Part shown: one piece after another, positions 16,512 through 25,324 of the stretch
Layout: the number at the start of each line of letters is the position of its first letter
Numbering within the stretch: the first letter of the stretch is position 1
NCBI RefSeq assembly: GCF_001953305.1
Contig: NZ_MTFE01000010.1
Span: forward strand, 3,431,477 to 3,473,301
Direction of reading: 5' to 3'
DNA: 41,825 nucleotides
From: Cnuella takakiae
GTDB lineage: Bacteria; Bacteroidota; Bacteroidia; Chitinophagales; Chitinophagaceae
Notes under the pieces: generated by a model
Database searches by the model: none
Told to the model about the DNA's origin: nothing
The model's input: the letters and a program-made list of their open reading frames with translations, nothing else
Made by a program: the position numbers and the translations under genes

Positions 16512-16642
16512 AAAAACAGGGTTTTGTAAGGGTGATACAATAGGTTCAACCTTTAAACAAGAAAATTCAAAATAAGTTTAATACCTGTGGAAAAGCGTTT
16601 ATACCTGATTGGTATACGTAGGCATCTGCGCCTGATTACAAT

Positions 16643-16670
16643 AAAAAAGGCCCCGCTGTAGCAGGGCCTT
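16643..16670 (-). terminator. Rho-independent terminator of the S41 protease gene
   Basis: On the minus strand an 11-bp stem (AAGGCCCTGCT / AGCGGGGCCTT, one G-U pair) with a 3-nt loop is followed by a T-run. It lies 19 nt after the stop codon at 16689. Confidence 0.88.
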
Positions 16671-16688
16671 GTATACCAGAAGTAAGCT

Positions 16689-18080
16689 TTAGAGTTTGGG
16701 GGAGGTACCCGGCAGGATCATGCCTTTGAATGAAGGACCCACCAGTTGCTCGTTGGCATTGATGATCCGGGGATCTTCAATTACAGCAGGCTGACCTTTA
16801 GGTGCAATCCGGGGACCATAATTGCCGGTAGTGATATACTTAACCACGCTGGCTAGACAGCTTTCCGACAGGTCGCCCCAGTTTTTGTCAATGCCATCAG
16901 CCACCTGGCGGTCAACGGCAAATCCATCAAAATAGTTGCCCTGGCCAAGTTTATTGGTGCTGCGGGAAGATACCGGGAACACATACCAGTCCCCAACCGG
17001 TACCGCAAAATAACCTACCGGCTTGCCATAAGTATTGCTGGGACCAACAAGCTTAACATCCATATAGGGCTTCAGGTTATTGATCAGCAACTCGCTCGCC
17101 GATGCCGAGTTGTTCGATACAATTACAAAGAGGCGGGGCAAATTGAGACTACCTTCTTTCCGCACCAGGGTTGTCTGGTTGAAGCGGGCATATTTGTCGT
17201 TATACTTTTGCGTCATCAGCTCACCACCATTTGCCGAGGAAGGCAGCAGGTAACCTGCCAGCGAGTTTTGCAGCGACACATAACCACCCCCGTTATACCG
17301 GAGGTCTAATACCAGGTCGTTTACACCCTGGCTGGCAAAACGGCTGAAGCTTTGCTGGAAGCGGTTCTTAATGGCCGTAGTATCGCCCAGGAAGGAATTG
17401 AACACCAGGTAGCCGATCTTCTTGCCGCCGGTATTGTACACGGTGTCCAGCGCAACAGGCTGCTCCTGGTACTCGGTTGCAGCAAGGGTCAGATCGGTGG
17501 TGGTTCCATCAGGTTTTTCAAACCGGAACTGGGTATTGGTGCTCTCGTAAACGGCGCTCACAATAGCCTTTGAATTCGTACTCCGGATATTGTCATTGCC
17601 ATTTAAGGCCACAATGCGCCAGCCTCGTTTAACGCCAGCCCTTCCGGCAGGGGAAAGCGGTTCTACATTGCGTACCCGCAGGTCGCCTTCTTTTAAGAAG
17701 AATACATTCAATCCAAAATCGCCGGCAATACCGGAGCTCACATTATCCCACTCGGTTTGCTTCACCGCAAAGCTCCACCGGTCCACTGCCTTGGAAAAAC
17801 CGGGCTCTATGCTGTACTGCCTGATGGCGGTCATTAACTCAACCGGGCTGGCATAAGTGCGGGCCTGGAAGGTAGCGGGAATCTGGTTGTACCACAGGTA
17901 CAGGTCACGGGAATAGAGCAGGGCCGTGTCTTTTATTTTATCGGCCTCCGAAACCGTGGGGGTGGTGGGAGTAGGTGTTGTTGGGTTAGCATTGGGGTCT
18001 TCCTGTTCTTTCTGGCAACCCACAAGGGTCATCAGTCCCAGGGCAAGGGGCAGGATCCACCGGCTTTTGTGTAGTATCAT
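16689..18080 (-). CDS. S41 family C-terminal-processing-like peptidase, lipoprotein (463 aa)
   Basis: The signal peptide ends in lipobox LVGC (C22), followed by a P/T-rich linker (about 30-43), so it is a membrane-anchored periplasmic or surface protein. A PDZ-like region lies at about 115-200 (GLNVFFLKEGDLRVRNV, SPAGRAGVKRGWRIVALNG). The tail-protease fold follows: KIGYLVFNSF, VLDLRYNGGGYV, IVSNNSASASELL. The catalytic serine lies in S325-S329 (most likely S327) with the lysine at K353 (TYGKPVG), giving a Ser-Lys dyad. It resembles the Bacteroidota S41 lipoproteins rather than Prc itself. The substrate is unknown. Confidence 0.92.
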   Translation of the reverse strand: MILHKSRWILPLALGLMTLVGCQKEQEDPNANPTTPTPTTPTVSEADKIKDTALLYSRDLYLWYNQIPATFQARTYASPVELMTAIRQYSIEPGFSKAVDRWSFAVKQTEWDNVSSGIAGDFGLNVFFLKEGDLRVRNVEPLSPAGRAGVKRGWRIVALNGNDNIRSTNSKAIVSAVYESTNTQFRFEKPDGTTTDLTLAATEYQEQPVALDTVYNTGGKKIGYLVFNSFLGDTTAIKNRFQQSFSRFASQGVNDLVLDLRYNGGGYVSLQNSLAGYLLPSSANGGELMTQKYNDKYARFNQTTLVRKEGSLNLPRLFVIVSNNSASASELLINNLKPYMDVKLVGPSNTYGKPVGYFAVPVGDWYVFPVSSRSTNKLGQGNYFDGFAVDRQVADGIDKNWGDLSESCLASVVKYITTGNYGPRIAPKGQPAVIEDPRIINANEQLVGPSFKGMILPGTSPKL

Positions 18081-18239
18081 GTTGTGCAGGATAAATTTAA
18101 GTAAACCAAAAACGGCTTCTTTGCCCTTAAATTACAAACCAACCGCCATTTTGATCACCTTTAACTTTTTTCTCCCATCCACAAACCCCTGTACCCCTGC
18201 TTATGCTGGCACAAAATTGTTAGGTCTTCCGTTAAAAAC

Positions 18240-18440
18240 ATGAAAGAAGAACAAAACAACCAGCATCAGGAAAACCGTCATGGTGATCCAAGCCAGGGCC
18301 GGCAGGGTATTGACAAAGCACCCGGCGAAGAAACGCCCACCAACCCTGTGCAATTTGAACAGGATGCTTTCAAAGGGAAAAAAGTAGATGCCGACCCCGA
18401 GCAGGAATCGGACAAGCCGGCAGGACAGGAATCGATTTAA
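18240..18440 (+). CDS. Small hydrophilic, probably disordered protein (66 aa)
   Basis: Starts at ATG 18240 (MKEEQNNQHQENRHGDPSQG). Almost wholly E, Q, D, N, K, G and P, with no aromatic core apart from two phenylalanines; probably disordered. It resembles the 64-residue protein at 11149-11343 in size and composition, but no convincing alignment is seen. Such proteins near KGG and DUF3606 genes often belong to general stress regulons (inference). Function unknown. Confidence 0.5.
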   Translation: MKEEQNNQHQENRHGDPSQGRQGIDKAPGEETPTNPVQFEQDAFKGKKVDADPEQESDKPAGQESI

Positions 18441-18538
18441 AGTAAGAGGGAATTGGTGATTCGAGATTGGTTTCGGGAGATTAAGAAATTGCTGTTGGGA
18501 AATGCACTTTTAATAGCGGCAGACTCACCGGCAAGAAA

Positions 18539-18593
18539 AGTAGTAAAGCCCTGTTGGCTTTGATGGTATCATCAGGGTTGGGCATTTACTACT
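18539..18593 (+). other. Nested inverted repeat with RNA-structure potential
   Basis: Arms AGTAGTAAA (18539-18547) and TTTACTACT (18585-18593) enclose CCCTG (18549-18553) with CAGGG (18573-18577), which enclose TGAT/ATCA (18561-18564, 18568-18571). Three nested pairings in 55 bases suggest a folded RNA or a small repeat-element remnant. Confidence 0.45.
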
Positions 18594-18607
18594 GCTGCAT
18601 CCTTTTT

Positions 18608-18634
18608 AATGCACCTTAAAAAAACAGGTGCATT
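18608..18634. other. 9-bp hairpin upstream of endonuclease III gene
   Basis: AATGCACCT (18608-18616), loop TAAAAAAAC, AGGTGCATT (18626-18634). No T-run follows on the plus strand, so it is not a classic terminator. It sits 87 nt before the endonuclease III start. Confidence 0.45.
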
Positions 18635-18720
18635 CCTGGTTCCATTTGTCTTGAACCTAAACGGCACATATTCCTGAACCTGAAAAGGGATCGCCAATTC
18701 CCCATTTCCTTCTTTTCACT

Positions 18721-19383
18721 TTGAAGCAGCCGTTCAGCATTGACGAAATACTGGCCCGCATTGAGGCGGCCGTGCGCCCCTTTCCCAAGGCGGCGCTTTT
18801 TGAGCTGTATGAGCGGGGCTACCAATCGATTTTTGAACAACTGGTAGCTTGTATCATTTCCATCCGTACCCTGGATGAAACCACCATACCTGTTGCTCTG
18901 AAATTGTTTGGCCTTGCCCGTACACCTGCCGACCTGAAAGCCCTGCCTGAAGCACTACTCGAAACTTTGTTAATCGGCTCCACCTTTCCGGGACAAAAAG
19001 CCCAAACCCTGTTGCGAATTGCAGCTACGGCTTTGCAATTTTCTGGCGGCAACCTGCCGGCAAGCCCTGAAGTTCTTACCGGCATCAAAGGCGTAGGCCC
19101 CAAATGCGCAAACCTTGCATTAGGCATTACCGGCATGGTGCCTGCAATTGGGGTGGACATTCATGTGCACCGCGTTAGTAACCGCTGGGGCTATGTGCAC
19201 ACCAAAACGCCGGAACAAACCCTGGGTGTTTTAGAAGGCCAGCTTCCCTGCGAGCATTGGGTAACCATCAACCGGTTGCTGGTGCCTTTTGGCAAACATA
19301 TCTGTACAGGCATACTCCCTCATTGCAGCACCTGCCCTGTGCTGGAATTTTGCCAGCAGGTAGGTGTAACCAGGCATCGATGA
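18721..19383 (+). CDS. nth: Endonuclease III-like DNA glycosylase/AP lyase (220 aa)
   Basis: Base-excision repair enzyme of the HhH-GPD superfamily acting on oxidised pyrimidines. The helix-hairpin-helix LTGIKGVGPKCANLALG (about 119-135) contains the lyase lysine K128; the catalytic aspartate is D146 in GVDIHVHRV. The C-terminal 4Fe-4S loop has the exact spacing C-X6-C-X2-C-X5-C (C195, C202, C205, C211). The start is TTG at 18721, since no ATG occurs until deep in the gene. Where E. coli Nth has LSAQATD, this protein has ISIRTLDE, so it is a divergent branch and the substrate range may differ. Confidence 0.9.
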   Translation: MKQPFSIDEILARIEAAVRPFPKAALFELYERGYQSIFEQLVACIISIRTLDETTIPVALKLFGLARTPADLKALPEALLETLLIGSTFPGQKAQTLLRIAATALQFSGGNLPASPEVLTGIKGVGPKCANLALGITGMVPAIGVDIHVHRVSNRWGYVHTKTPEQTLGVLEGQLPCEHWVTINRLLVPFGKHICTGILPHCSTCPVLEFCQQVGVTRHR

Positions 19384-19545
19384 AGGTAAAACGGCAGTTG
19401 TTTTTTCGGGCAAAGCCACTTTCAGCATTTCCAGCAAAAGCCATTTTCAACCAAAAGTTTAAAGGTCCAATTTGCTGTAGCCACTTTCTTTGCAGCCAGG
19501 CAGCCACAGCAGCCTGCATCCTTACCCTTCACCAAACGAACCAAC

Positions 19546-20667
19546 ATGAAAAGACAACTCACCCAACTCCTGGAGCAATGGAACCTGCCCCCACTGGCCT
19601 GGAACCTGATCCTTTTGTTGCTGGCCTTAGTAACCGGGCTGGTGGTAAAAGGATTTCTATCCCTATTTATTCGTAAAAAGACAGAAGGCGAAGGCAACTA
19701 CTCCCTGTTCCGCTCTATCAGCCGGCACCTTGGCCGCATTCTGGGCATTTTCCTGCCCTTGCTGGTACTCAACTTCCTATTACCCCTGATGGAAATGCCC
19801 CCTTCCATTCTGAACAGGGTAGCCAAACTGGTGGAAATTGGGCTGATCATTACCTTTTCTGCCCTGCTCATCCGGTCCATCAACGTGGTGCAGGACTTCG
19901 TGATGTACCGTTATGACTACACCAAGACCGACAACCTGAAAGAAAGGAAGATAAGAACCCAGTTACTTTACCTCCGCCAGGTGATTACCGGGTTTATCGT
20001 GCTGCTCACCATTGCGGCCATCTTGCTTTCTTTCGACACCATGCGCCGGCTGGGTGCGGGACTGCTTACCGGTGTGGGCATTGGTGGCATTGTTGTGGGC
20101 TTTGCCGCACAGCGCTCTCTGGCCAACCTGCTGGCGGGTTTCCAAATTGCGTTTACCCAGCCTATCCGCATTGATGATGTGGTGGTAGTAGAAGGGGAAT
20201 GGGGAAGAGTGGAAGAAATCACCTTGACCTATGTAGTAGTGAGCATCTGGGACGAGCGCAGGCTGATACTACCCATCACCTATTTTATAGAAAAACCTTT
20301 TCAGAACTGGACACGCACTTCCTCGCAGATTATCGGAACCGTGTTTTTGTATGCCGATTACAATTTGCCCATGGATCCGCTGCGGGCGGAGTTGGACCGG
20401 CTGTTGGACAATCACCCTTTATGGGATAAGCGGGTTAAAGTGCTGCAGGTTACCAATACCACTGGCCAGCACATCGAGATCAGGATACTGGTAAGTGCAG
20501 CAAACTCGGGACAGGCTTTTGATCTTCGCTGTTTTGTACGCGAACAAATGGTGGCATTTATCAACCGGGAATTCCCGGGCAGCTTGCCCCGCACCCGTGG
20601 GGAGTTGGAAATGTCGCATGTAAACGATGACAACCAGGGAAATAGAAAAAAAGATGAGTTAAGTTAG
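19546..20667 (+). CDS. MscS-family mechanosensitive ion channel (373 aa)
   Basis: Inner-membrane channel releasing solutes on hypo-osmotic shock. Hydrophobic helices lie at about 18-42, 62-85, 92-112 and 143-163. The pore-lining helix and following segment (GAGLLTGVGIGGIVVGFAAQ then RSLANLLAGFQIAFTQPIRI) carry the small-residue packing typical of MscS TM3. Next is the cytoplasmic beta domain (VVVEGEWGRVEEITLTYVVV, LPITYFIEKPFQNWTR). The hydrophilic tail (HVNDDNQGNRKKDELS) is poorly conserved. It lies 162 nt after the endonuclease III gene. Confidence 0.92.
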   Translation: MKRQLTQLLEQWNLPPLAWNLILLLLALVTGLVVKGFLSLFIRKKTEGEGNYSLFRSISRHLGRILGIFLPLLVLNFLLPLMEMPPSILNRVAKLVEIGLIITFSALLIRSINVVQDFVMYRYDYTKTDNLKERKIRTQLLYLRQVITGFIVLLTIAAILLSFDTMRRLGAGLLTGVGIGGIVVGFAAQRSLANLLAGFQIAFTQPIRIDDVVVVEGEWGRVEEITLTYVVVSIWDERRLILPITYFIEKPFQNWTRTSSQIIGTVFLYADYNLPMDPLRAELDRLLDNHPLWDKRVKVLQVTNTTGQHIEIRILVSAANSGQAFDLRCFVREQMVAFINREFPGSLPRTRGELEMSHVNDDNQGNRKKDELS

Positions 20668-20866
20668 CAAACATTAAAATTTTTCAACATTTTTATACCA
20701 AAGCTCAACTTTGGTGTCATGATTGCGGTGTAACGCATAAGCACCAGAAAACGCCATTTATAGCATTTTTTCCTCATCCGTAAGCGCAACCCACCCTGAA
20801 AACTTACTGGCACTTATTTGGCGTAAAGGGCTATATCATTTCTTAACCTACAAAATTGTAAGGATC

Positions 20867-21121
20867 ATGGCTGAAAACCGAAACCAGGGTGCGGACAATG
20901 GAGGCCAAAAGGGCACTTCACGCCGCGGATTTGCTTCTATGGACCCACAGCGCCAACGTGAAATTGCCTCCGCAGGTGGCCGTGCTGCACACCGCCAGGG
21001 TGTAGCACACGAATGGAGCTCCGATGAGGCCCGTGAAGCTGGCCGTAAAGGAGGCCAGAACTCGCATGGTGGCGGCCGCCGCAACACCAACGGCGAGCGT
21101 GGCTCAGATCGCGAACGTTAA
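20867..21121 (+). CDS. KGG-motif stress-induced small protein (84 aa)
   Basis: ATG 20867 with a nearby purine-rich AAGGA, unusual for this genome. The protein is hydrophilic, with GGQKGTSRRGFASMDPQRQR, IASAGGRAAH and REAGRKGGQNSHGGG, the KGG/GsiB-YciG type repeat. Relatives are strongly induced by general, osmotic or desiccation stress in other bacteria; the molecular role is not known. It is followed by a good hairpin terminator. Confidence 0.85.
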   Translation: MAENRNQGADNGGQKGTSRRGFASMDPQRQREIASAGGRAAHRQGVAHEWSSDEAREAGRKGGQNSHGGGRRNTNGERGSDRER

Positions 21122-21148
21122 CCAAACCAGACAGCAGAACTTGCTGAA

Positions 21149-21177
21149 GTGCGCCGGGCAACCAGCGCACTTTTTTT
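21149..21177 (+). terminator. Terminator of the KGG gene
   Basis: GTGCGC (21149-21154), 10-nt loop, GCGCAC (21165-21170), then seven T residues. The stop codon of the convergent GH16 gene (21178-21176) lies in the T-tract. Confidence 0.85.
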
Positions 21178-22093
21178 ATTTACCAGTATATACCCGCACC
21201 CAGTCTGCAATGAGGGTTCCGGGTACAATCTGCGAAGGATCGGGGTTGCCAAAGAAAGCACCGCCAACAGCAAGGTTTAAAACAACCCGCTGACTTTTTC
21301 GGTACATATTCGGAATTAGCCCTCCCGATTTCACCTCGATAAGTTTTCCATCCAGGTAAAAAGAAAGGGTGCTTTTTTCCCAGATCAGCTCGTAAACATG
21401 CCAGCAGTCGGTAAGGCTGGAAGTTGTGGTGATATACCCTTCGGTATTGGCAGCCTGGTTTACACCAGCCCTGCGGCCATACCAGTAAGCAGTGGAAAAC
21501 TTAAAGGGCTCATGGCCACGGGCTTCCATAATGTCTATTTCACCTTGTGTGGGCCAGGGATCGCCATAGCTCCAGAAGGCTGGCCACATGCCATACCCTG
21601 AAGGCAGTTTCAACCTTGCCACCATCCGAACTTTGGGTGTTGCAGGAGAGGCAGAAAAGCTGGTCTTAGATTCGATGCGACCCGAGGTAAACGCAAAATC
21701 CTTAGGTGTTGCATCAAAAGGTAAGGTGGGACCCTTAGCTGCTTCGCGCCGGGCAATGATGGATAATAGCCCACCTTCTGTTTGCAGGTTGGCAGCCTGG
21801 TACAATTGCAACTCGTAATTGTAGGCGCCACCATTCCAGATGTTCCACTTTTCTAACCCACCACTGAATTCGTCTGCAAATGCAAGGGTCCAACCGCCAC
21901 TGAGCAGGCTTGCTTCTGTTGGATTGTAATCACAGTCGCCAACGGCAGCAATGAGGCCTGTACTGGCCACGGGTTTGTTTTTTGAAAGGGCGGTTTCAGG
22001 GGCCATGGTTTGGGGCTGTTGCAATTCTTTGGTGCAACTGAACAAACATAAGACGGCAAATGCAATGGAGGCGGTGCGGCAGGTAGTTGGCAT
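21176..22093 (-). CDS. Glycoside hydrolase family 16 lipoprotein (305 aa)
   Basis: A lipobox (LFSC, C20) marks a lipoprotein. The GH16 jelly-roll begins near WTLAFADEFSGGLEKWNIW (about 68-86). The active site is EIDIME (E185 nucleophile, D187, E190 acid/base), preceded by GYGMWPAFWSYGD. GH16 enzymes cut beta-1,3/1,4-glucans, agarose, carrageenan or related polymers; the EIDIME form without the extra residue suggests the laminarinase/lichenase/agarase groups, but substrate cannot be fixed by eye. No SusC/SusD partner is nearby, so it is not part of an obvious polysaccharide utilisation locus. Confidence 0.92.
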   Translation of the reverse strand: MPTTCRTASIAFAVLCLFSCTKELQQPQTMAPETALSKNKPVASTGLIAAVGDCDYNPTEASLLSGGWTLAFADEFSGGLEKWNIWNGGAYNYELQLYQAANLQTEGGLLSIIARREAAKGPTLPFDATPKDFAFTSGRIESKTSFSASPATPKVRMVARLKLPSGYGMWPAFWSYGDPWPTQGEIDIMEARGHEPFKFSTAYWYGRRAGVNQAANTEGYITTTSSLTDCWHVYELIWEKSTLSFYLDGKLIEVKSGGLIPNMYRKSQRVVLNLAVGGAFFGNPDPSQIVPGTLIADWVRVYTGK

Positions 22094-22267
22094 GATGGCT
22101 TTTAATTAGGTGTGCCTACAAGATACAAGTGAAAAACAGCAAGGAAAAGCTTAGACGTTTAGTAATATACATCCTCACCAATTGCCCCGGCCAAACTACG
22201 GCTTTTGTTGCACCAAGGCGGATGCGTACCCATCAACTTGCAAAAAGAGAATGACTAGCTTCGCAGC

Positions 22268-22975
22268 ATGGACATTGCAGCATTGTTGGAGCAACTGGCA
22301 CAAATGGGCAGCGAAGCCAACCGGAAGGGTATGGCCCGTTTTGCCATCAATACGGAAAAGGCCTGGGGCATACCTGTGCACCGGTTGCGCAGCCTTGCCA
22401 AAACCATTGGTAAAGACCTGGAGCTCTCAGAAGCCTTATGGCAATCTGGATTTCACGAAGCGCGCCTCCTCTCCTTCTTTGTGCTGCCACCTGCAGCCTG
22501 TACACCCCAGCTTATGGCGGAGAGGCTGTCACAAATCAACAGCTGGGACCTTTGCGACCAGGCATGTGCCGTTTTTGCAACCCACCCTGAGGCACTTCAG
22601 ATAGCAATGGTATGGTGTCAAAAGACAGCCGAATTTGAAAAAAGAGCAGGCTTTTCTTTAATGGCATGCGCAGCAGTACACCAAAAGAAAACAGCCGACA
22701 AAGCCTTGCTGCCCTTGCTAAACATCATTGAACAGCATGCTACCGACCCCAGGCGATATGTGTACAAGGCGGTGAATTGGGCTTTGCGGCAAATAGGAAA
22801 ACGCAGTCTTTTCCTGAACGGGGCCGCAGTGCAATCAGCCTTTCGCATCCGCGAAATACCGGACAAAACAGCCCGCTGGATAGCTTCGGACGCACTTCGG
22901 GAATTGACCGGGACTGGTGTACAACTACGTTTGGCAGGAAAAAGCCAGGTGAAGCAAAATGCATCCATAGCGTAA
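22268..22975 (+). CDS. AlkD-like DNA alkylation repair protein (235 aa)
   Basis: An all-helical HEAT-like repeat protein of the AlkD family, DNA glycosylases for bulky or cationic alkylated purines. Visible signatures are GMARFAINTEKAWGIPVHRL (front), INSWDLCDQACA (about 97-108), WCQKTAEFEKRAGFSLMACA, and RRYVYKAVNWALRQIGKRS near the end. This is the order of helices in AlkD, including the tryptophan and aspartate of the catalytic groove (SWDLCD). The start is ATG 22268. Upstream TAGCTTCG sits 7 nt before the ATG and resembles a -7 box with one mismatch. Confidence 0.9.
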   Translation: MDIAALLEQLAQMGSEANRKGMARFAINTEKAWGIPVHRLRSLAKTIGKDLELSEALWQSGFHEARLLSFFVLPPAACTPQLMAERLSQINSWDLCDQACAVFATHPEALQIAMVWCQKTAEFEKRAGFSLMACAAVHQKKTADKALLPLLNIIEQHATDPRRYVYKAVNWALRQIGKRSLFLNGAAVQSAFRIREIPDKTARWIASDALRELTGTGVQLRLAGKSQVKQNASIA

Positions 22976-23064
22976 TTCTTCAGGAGATTAAAACCACCAC
23001 CCGGTTTACTTCACGGCAATATCCTTCCAACCTTCAGCACGGATGAATTAACTTGCGGCCCCCT

Positions 23065-23835
23065 ATGGATATTGGATTCACCTACCTGGTTTTATTGTGT
23101 GTGGCTGCGTTCTGCGCCGGTTTTGTGGATGCGATAGTGGGTGGCGGCGGACTGATTCAAACCCCGGCTGCCCTGGTGATCCTTCCCGGCCTGCCGGTAG
23201 TGAATGTCATTGGTTCGCTGAAGATTCCTGCTTTCAGTGGCACGGGCATAGCTACCGCCCAGTACCTTCGGAAGGTGGCAGTTCAATGGAAATTGATACT
23301 GCTTGTTTGCACCCTGGCCTTTTGCGCCTCCTTTGCAGGTTCGCAGGTGCTGACCCTGGTGCCCAACGATTTTATGAAACCGGTACTGCTGGTGGTGCTT
23401 TCGCTGGTAGCCGTTTATACTTACACCAAAAAATCATTTGGCCAGGCACAGCAAAAAAGCCTGGCGCCCGGCAAGGAAATGCTGGTGGCCGCGATATCCG
23501 CCATTTCCATTGGTTTTTACGATGGCTTTATTGGTCCCGGCACAGGATCCTTCCTCGTTCTGGCATTTGTTGGGCTCCTTCATTTCGACTTCCTGAAAGC
23601 TTCGGCACACGCCAAGCTGGTAAATTTGAGTACTAACCTGGGTTCTATTTTCCTGTTCCTGCTAAAAGGCAAGATCATCTGGGCCATTGCCCTGCCGATG
23701 GCCTGCGCCAATGCGCTGGGCGGTTTTGTAGGCGCACGGCTGGCTATTGCAAAAGGCAATGGCTTTATCCGCATCTTCTTCCTGCTGGTAGTTGTGGGCA
23801 CCCTTTTGCGCTTTTTGTATGATGTAGTGAAATGA
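23065..23835 (+). CDS. TSUP (TauE/SafE) family membrane transporter (256 aa)
   Basis: A sulfite/organosulfonate-exporter type permease. The N-terminal half carries GFVDAIVGGGGLIQTPAAL, the hallmark of TSUP; the second half repeats it as GFYDGFIGPGTGSFLVLAF. About eight hydrophobic helices are visible. The start at ATG 23065 is preferred over TTG 23053. The substrate is not predictable from sequence. It lies 89 nt after the alkylation repair gene; no functional link is evident. Confidence 0.9.
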   Translation: MDIGFTYLVLLCVAAFCAGFVDAIVGGGGLIQTPAALVILPGLPVVNVIGSLKIPAFSGTGIATAQYLRKVAVQWKLILLVCTLAFCASFAGSQVLTLVPNDFMKPVLLVVLSLVAVYTYTKKSFGQAQQKSLAPGKEMLVAAISAISIGFYDGFIGPGTGSFLVLAFVGLLHFDFLKASAHAKLVNLSTNLGSIFLFLLKGKIIWAIALPMACANALGGFVGARLAIAKGNGFIRIFFLLVVVGTLLRFLYDVVK

Positions 23836-24143
23836 ACCGTGGCCTTGTTGGTGCTTAAAAGCCGCAAGCGCAGTGCTCTTGCAAAAAGCAATTCAAGTAC
23901 TTAGAAAGATGCAGTTTAACCTTTGCACATCACATTATGGCTAGCACAACTGCGCCCCCATTATGTTACCATCTTCTTTTTGTGAGTTGAATGATCACCT
24001 GCCCTGCTACCCTTGCAGCTTATAGCTGAAAGCTTGTGGCTAACTCTTCCTTAAAATGAAAACAGAATCCAGTAAAGCAGCCCCAACTAAGCACTGCTGA
24101 ACATTAAATCCCCCTACCTTCGGCGCATTAACGAATAGCTTGT
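23836..24143. other. Gene-free region (308 bases)
   Basis: I see no supported ORF, tRNA or strong hairpin. Near its right end TACCTTCG at 24115-24122 resembles a -7 element with one mismatch and could serve the 3-hydroxybutyryl-CoA dehydrogenase gene. Confidence 0.5.
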
Positions 24144-25031
24144 ATGCAACAGATCACCGTAATAGGGGCCGGCACCATGGGTAACGGCATAGCCCATGTA
24201 TTTGCACAAAATGGATTTGCCGTAACCCTGGTAGATGTATCAGAAGCACAGCTGCAAAAAGCCCTGCAAACCATAGGTAAAAACCTCGACCGGCAGGTAA
24301 CCAAAGGAAGCCTGGAGCCGGCACAAAAAGAAAGCACGCTTCATAATATCCGCACCAATAGTTCGCTGGCGGCAGGTGTTGCTACTGCCAGCCTCGTAGT
24401 GGAAGCCGCCACCGAAAACATCGAACTCAAAAAGAATATCTTCCGGCAACTGGACGAACATGCGCCCAAGGAGTGCATCCTCGCGACCAACACTTCTTCC
24501 ATTTCCATCACCCAAATTGCAGCCGTAACCCAAAGGCCCCGACAGGTAATTGGGATGCACTTTATGAACCCTGTGCCGGTGATGAAACTGGTGGAAATCA
24601 TCAACGGTTATGCAACCGAGGCAAGCGTTACAGAACGCATTGTTGCCTTGAGCAAAGAACTGTGTAAAGTACCCTGCGTAGTAAACGATTATCCCGGTTT
24701 TATAGCCAACCGCATCCTGATGCCCATGATCAACGAAGCGATCTACAGCCTTTATGAAGGTGTGGCTGGAGTGGATGCCATTGATACGGTAATGAAGTTG
24801 GGTATGGCACATCCGATGGGGCCGCTCCAACTTGCAGATTTTATCGGCCTGGATGTTTGCCTTTCCATTTTGCGGGTGCTGCACGATGGGTTTGGCAATC
24901 CCAAATACGCTCCCTGTCCCCTGCTTGTGAACATGGTAACTGCAGGAAAGCTGGGCGCCAAAAGTGGTGAAGGCTTTTATACCTATACACCCGGCAGCAA
25001 GGAACTGGTGGTAAGTGAGAGGTTTAAATAA
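24144..25031 (+). CDS. 3-hydroxybutyryl-CoA dehydrogenase (295 aa)
   Basis: NAD(P)-dependent oxidation/reduction between 3-hydroxyacyl-CoA and acetoacetyl-CoA, cytoplasmic. The Rossmann dinucleotide loop GAGTMG is at 8-13. Further motifs are VVEAATEN, ATNTSS (about 114-119), the catalytic-histidine segment GMHFMNPVPVM (H139) with the paired glutamate in LVEII (about 151), and DYPGFIANRI. At 295 residues it is the single-function short form, not the fused enoyl-CoA hydratase. It is monocistronic here, so the role in beta-oxidation or butyrate/PHB-type metabolism is open. Confidence 0.94.
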   Translation: MQQITVIGAGTMGNGIAHVFAQNGFAVTLVDVSEAQLQKALQTIGKNLDRQVTKGSLEPAQKESTLHNIRTNSSLAAGVATASLVVEAATENIELKKNIFRQLDEHAPKECILATNTSSISITQIAAVTQRPRQVIGMHFMNPVPVMKLVEIINGYATEASVTERIVALSKELCKVPCVVNDYPGFIANRILMPMINEAIYSLYEGVAGVDAIDTVMKLGMAHPMGPLQLADFIGLDVCLSILRVLHDGFGNPKYAPCPLLVNMVTAGKLGAKSGEGFYTYTPGSKELVVSERFK

Positions 25032-25324
25032 ACACAACAACAAAGTACGGTTGCCAATTCCGCAGCATATTTTATGCTACTAGAAGTTGATAAAGGTCCA
25101 GGTATCACGAGTTTCCTTTTTAGCAGTTACATCATTAACTAAAAGCTTACAGGCCACAACCGAATATTGCCTTTCAAAAACTTACTGGCATATCAACCGT
25201 TGCAGGTTAATGCTATGATGTCGGTTTTGGGTAGAAATGAACTACGGGAGTAAGTACTTTATTCCTTTCCAGGAAATGATCCGCAATCGACCTCGGAATT
25301 ACATTCACCCCAAAATTCATTTTT
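25032..25324. other. Gene-free region (293 bases)
   Basis: Separates the dehydrogenase and methyltransferase genes. I see no supported ORF, terminator-like hairpin or RNA gene in it. Confidence 0.5.

Noticed and set aside
20697-20715. Hairpin ACCAAAG-CTCAA-CTTTGGT after the MscS gene as a terminator
   Set aside because: Only 7 bp and no T-run follows on the plus strand; too weak to call.
22182-22604. 140-codon plus-strand frame overlapping the start of the AlkD-like gene
   Set aside because: A different frame over AlkD codons; no known pattern, and AlkD is well supported.
24240-25043. 267-codon minus-strand open frame opposite the 3-hydroxybutyryl-CoA dehydrogenase gene
   Set aside because: The opposite strand has all dehydrogenase motifs; the antisense frame has none and no sensible N-terminus.
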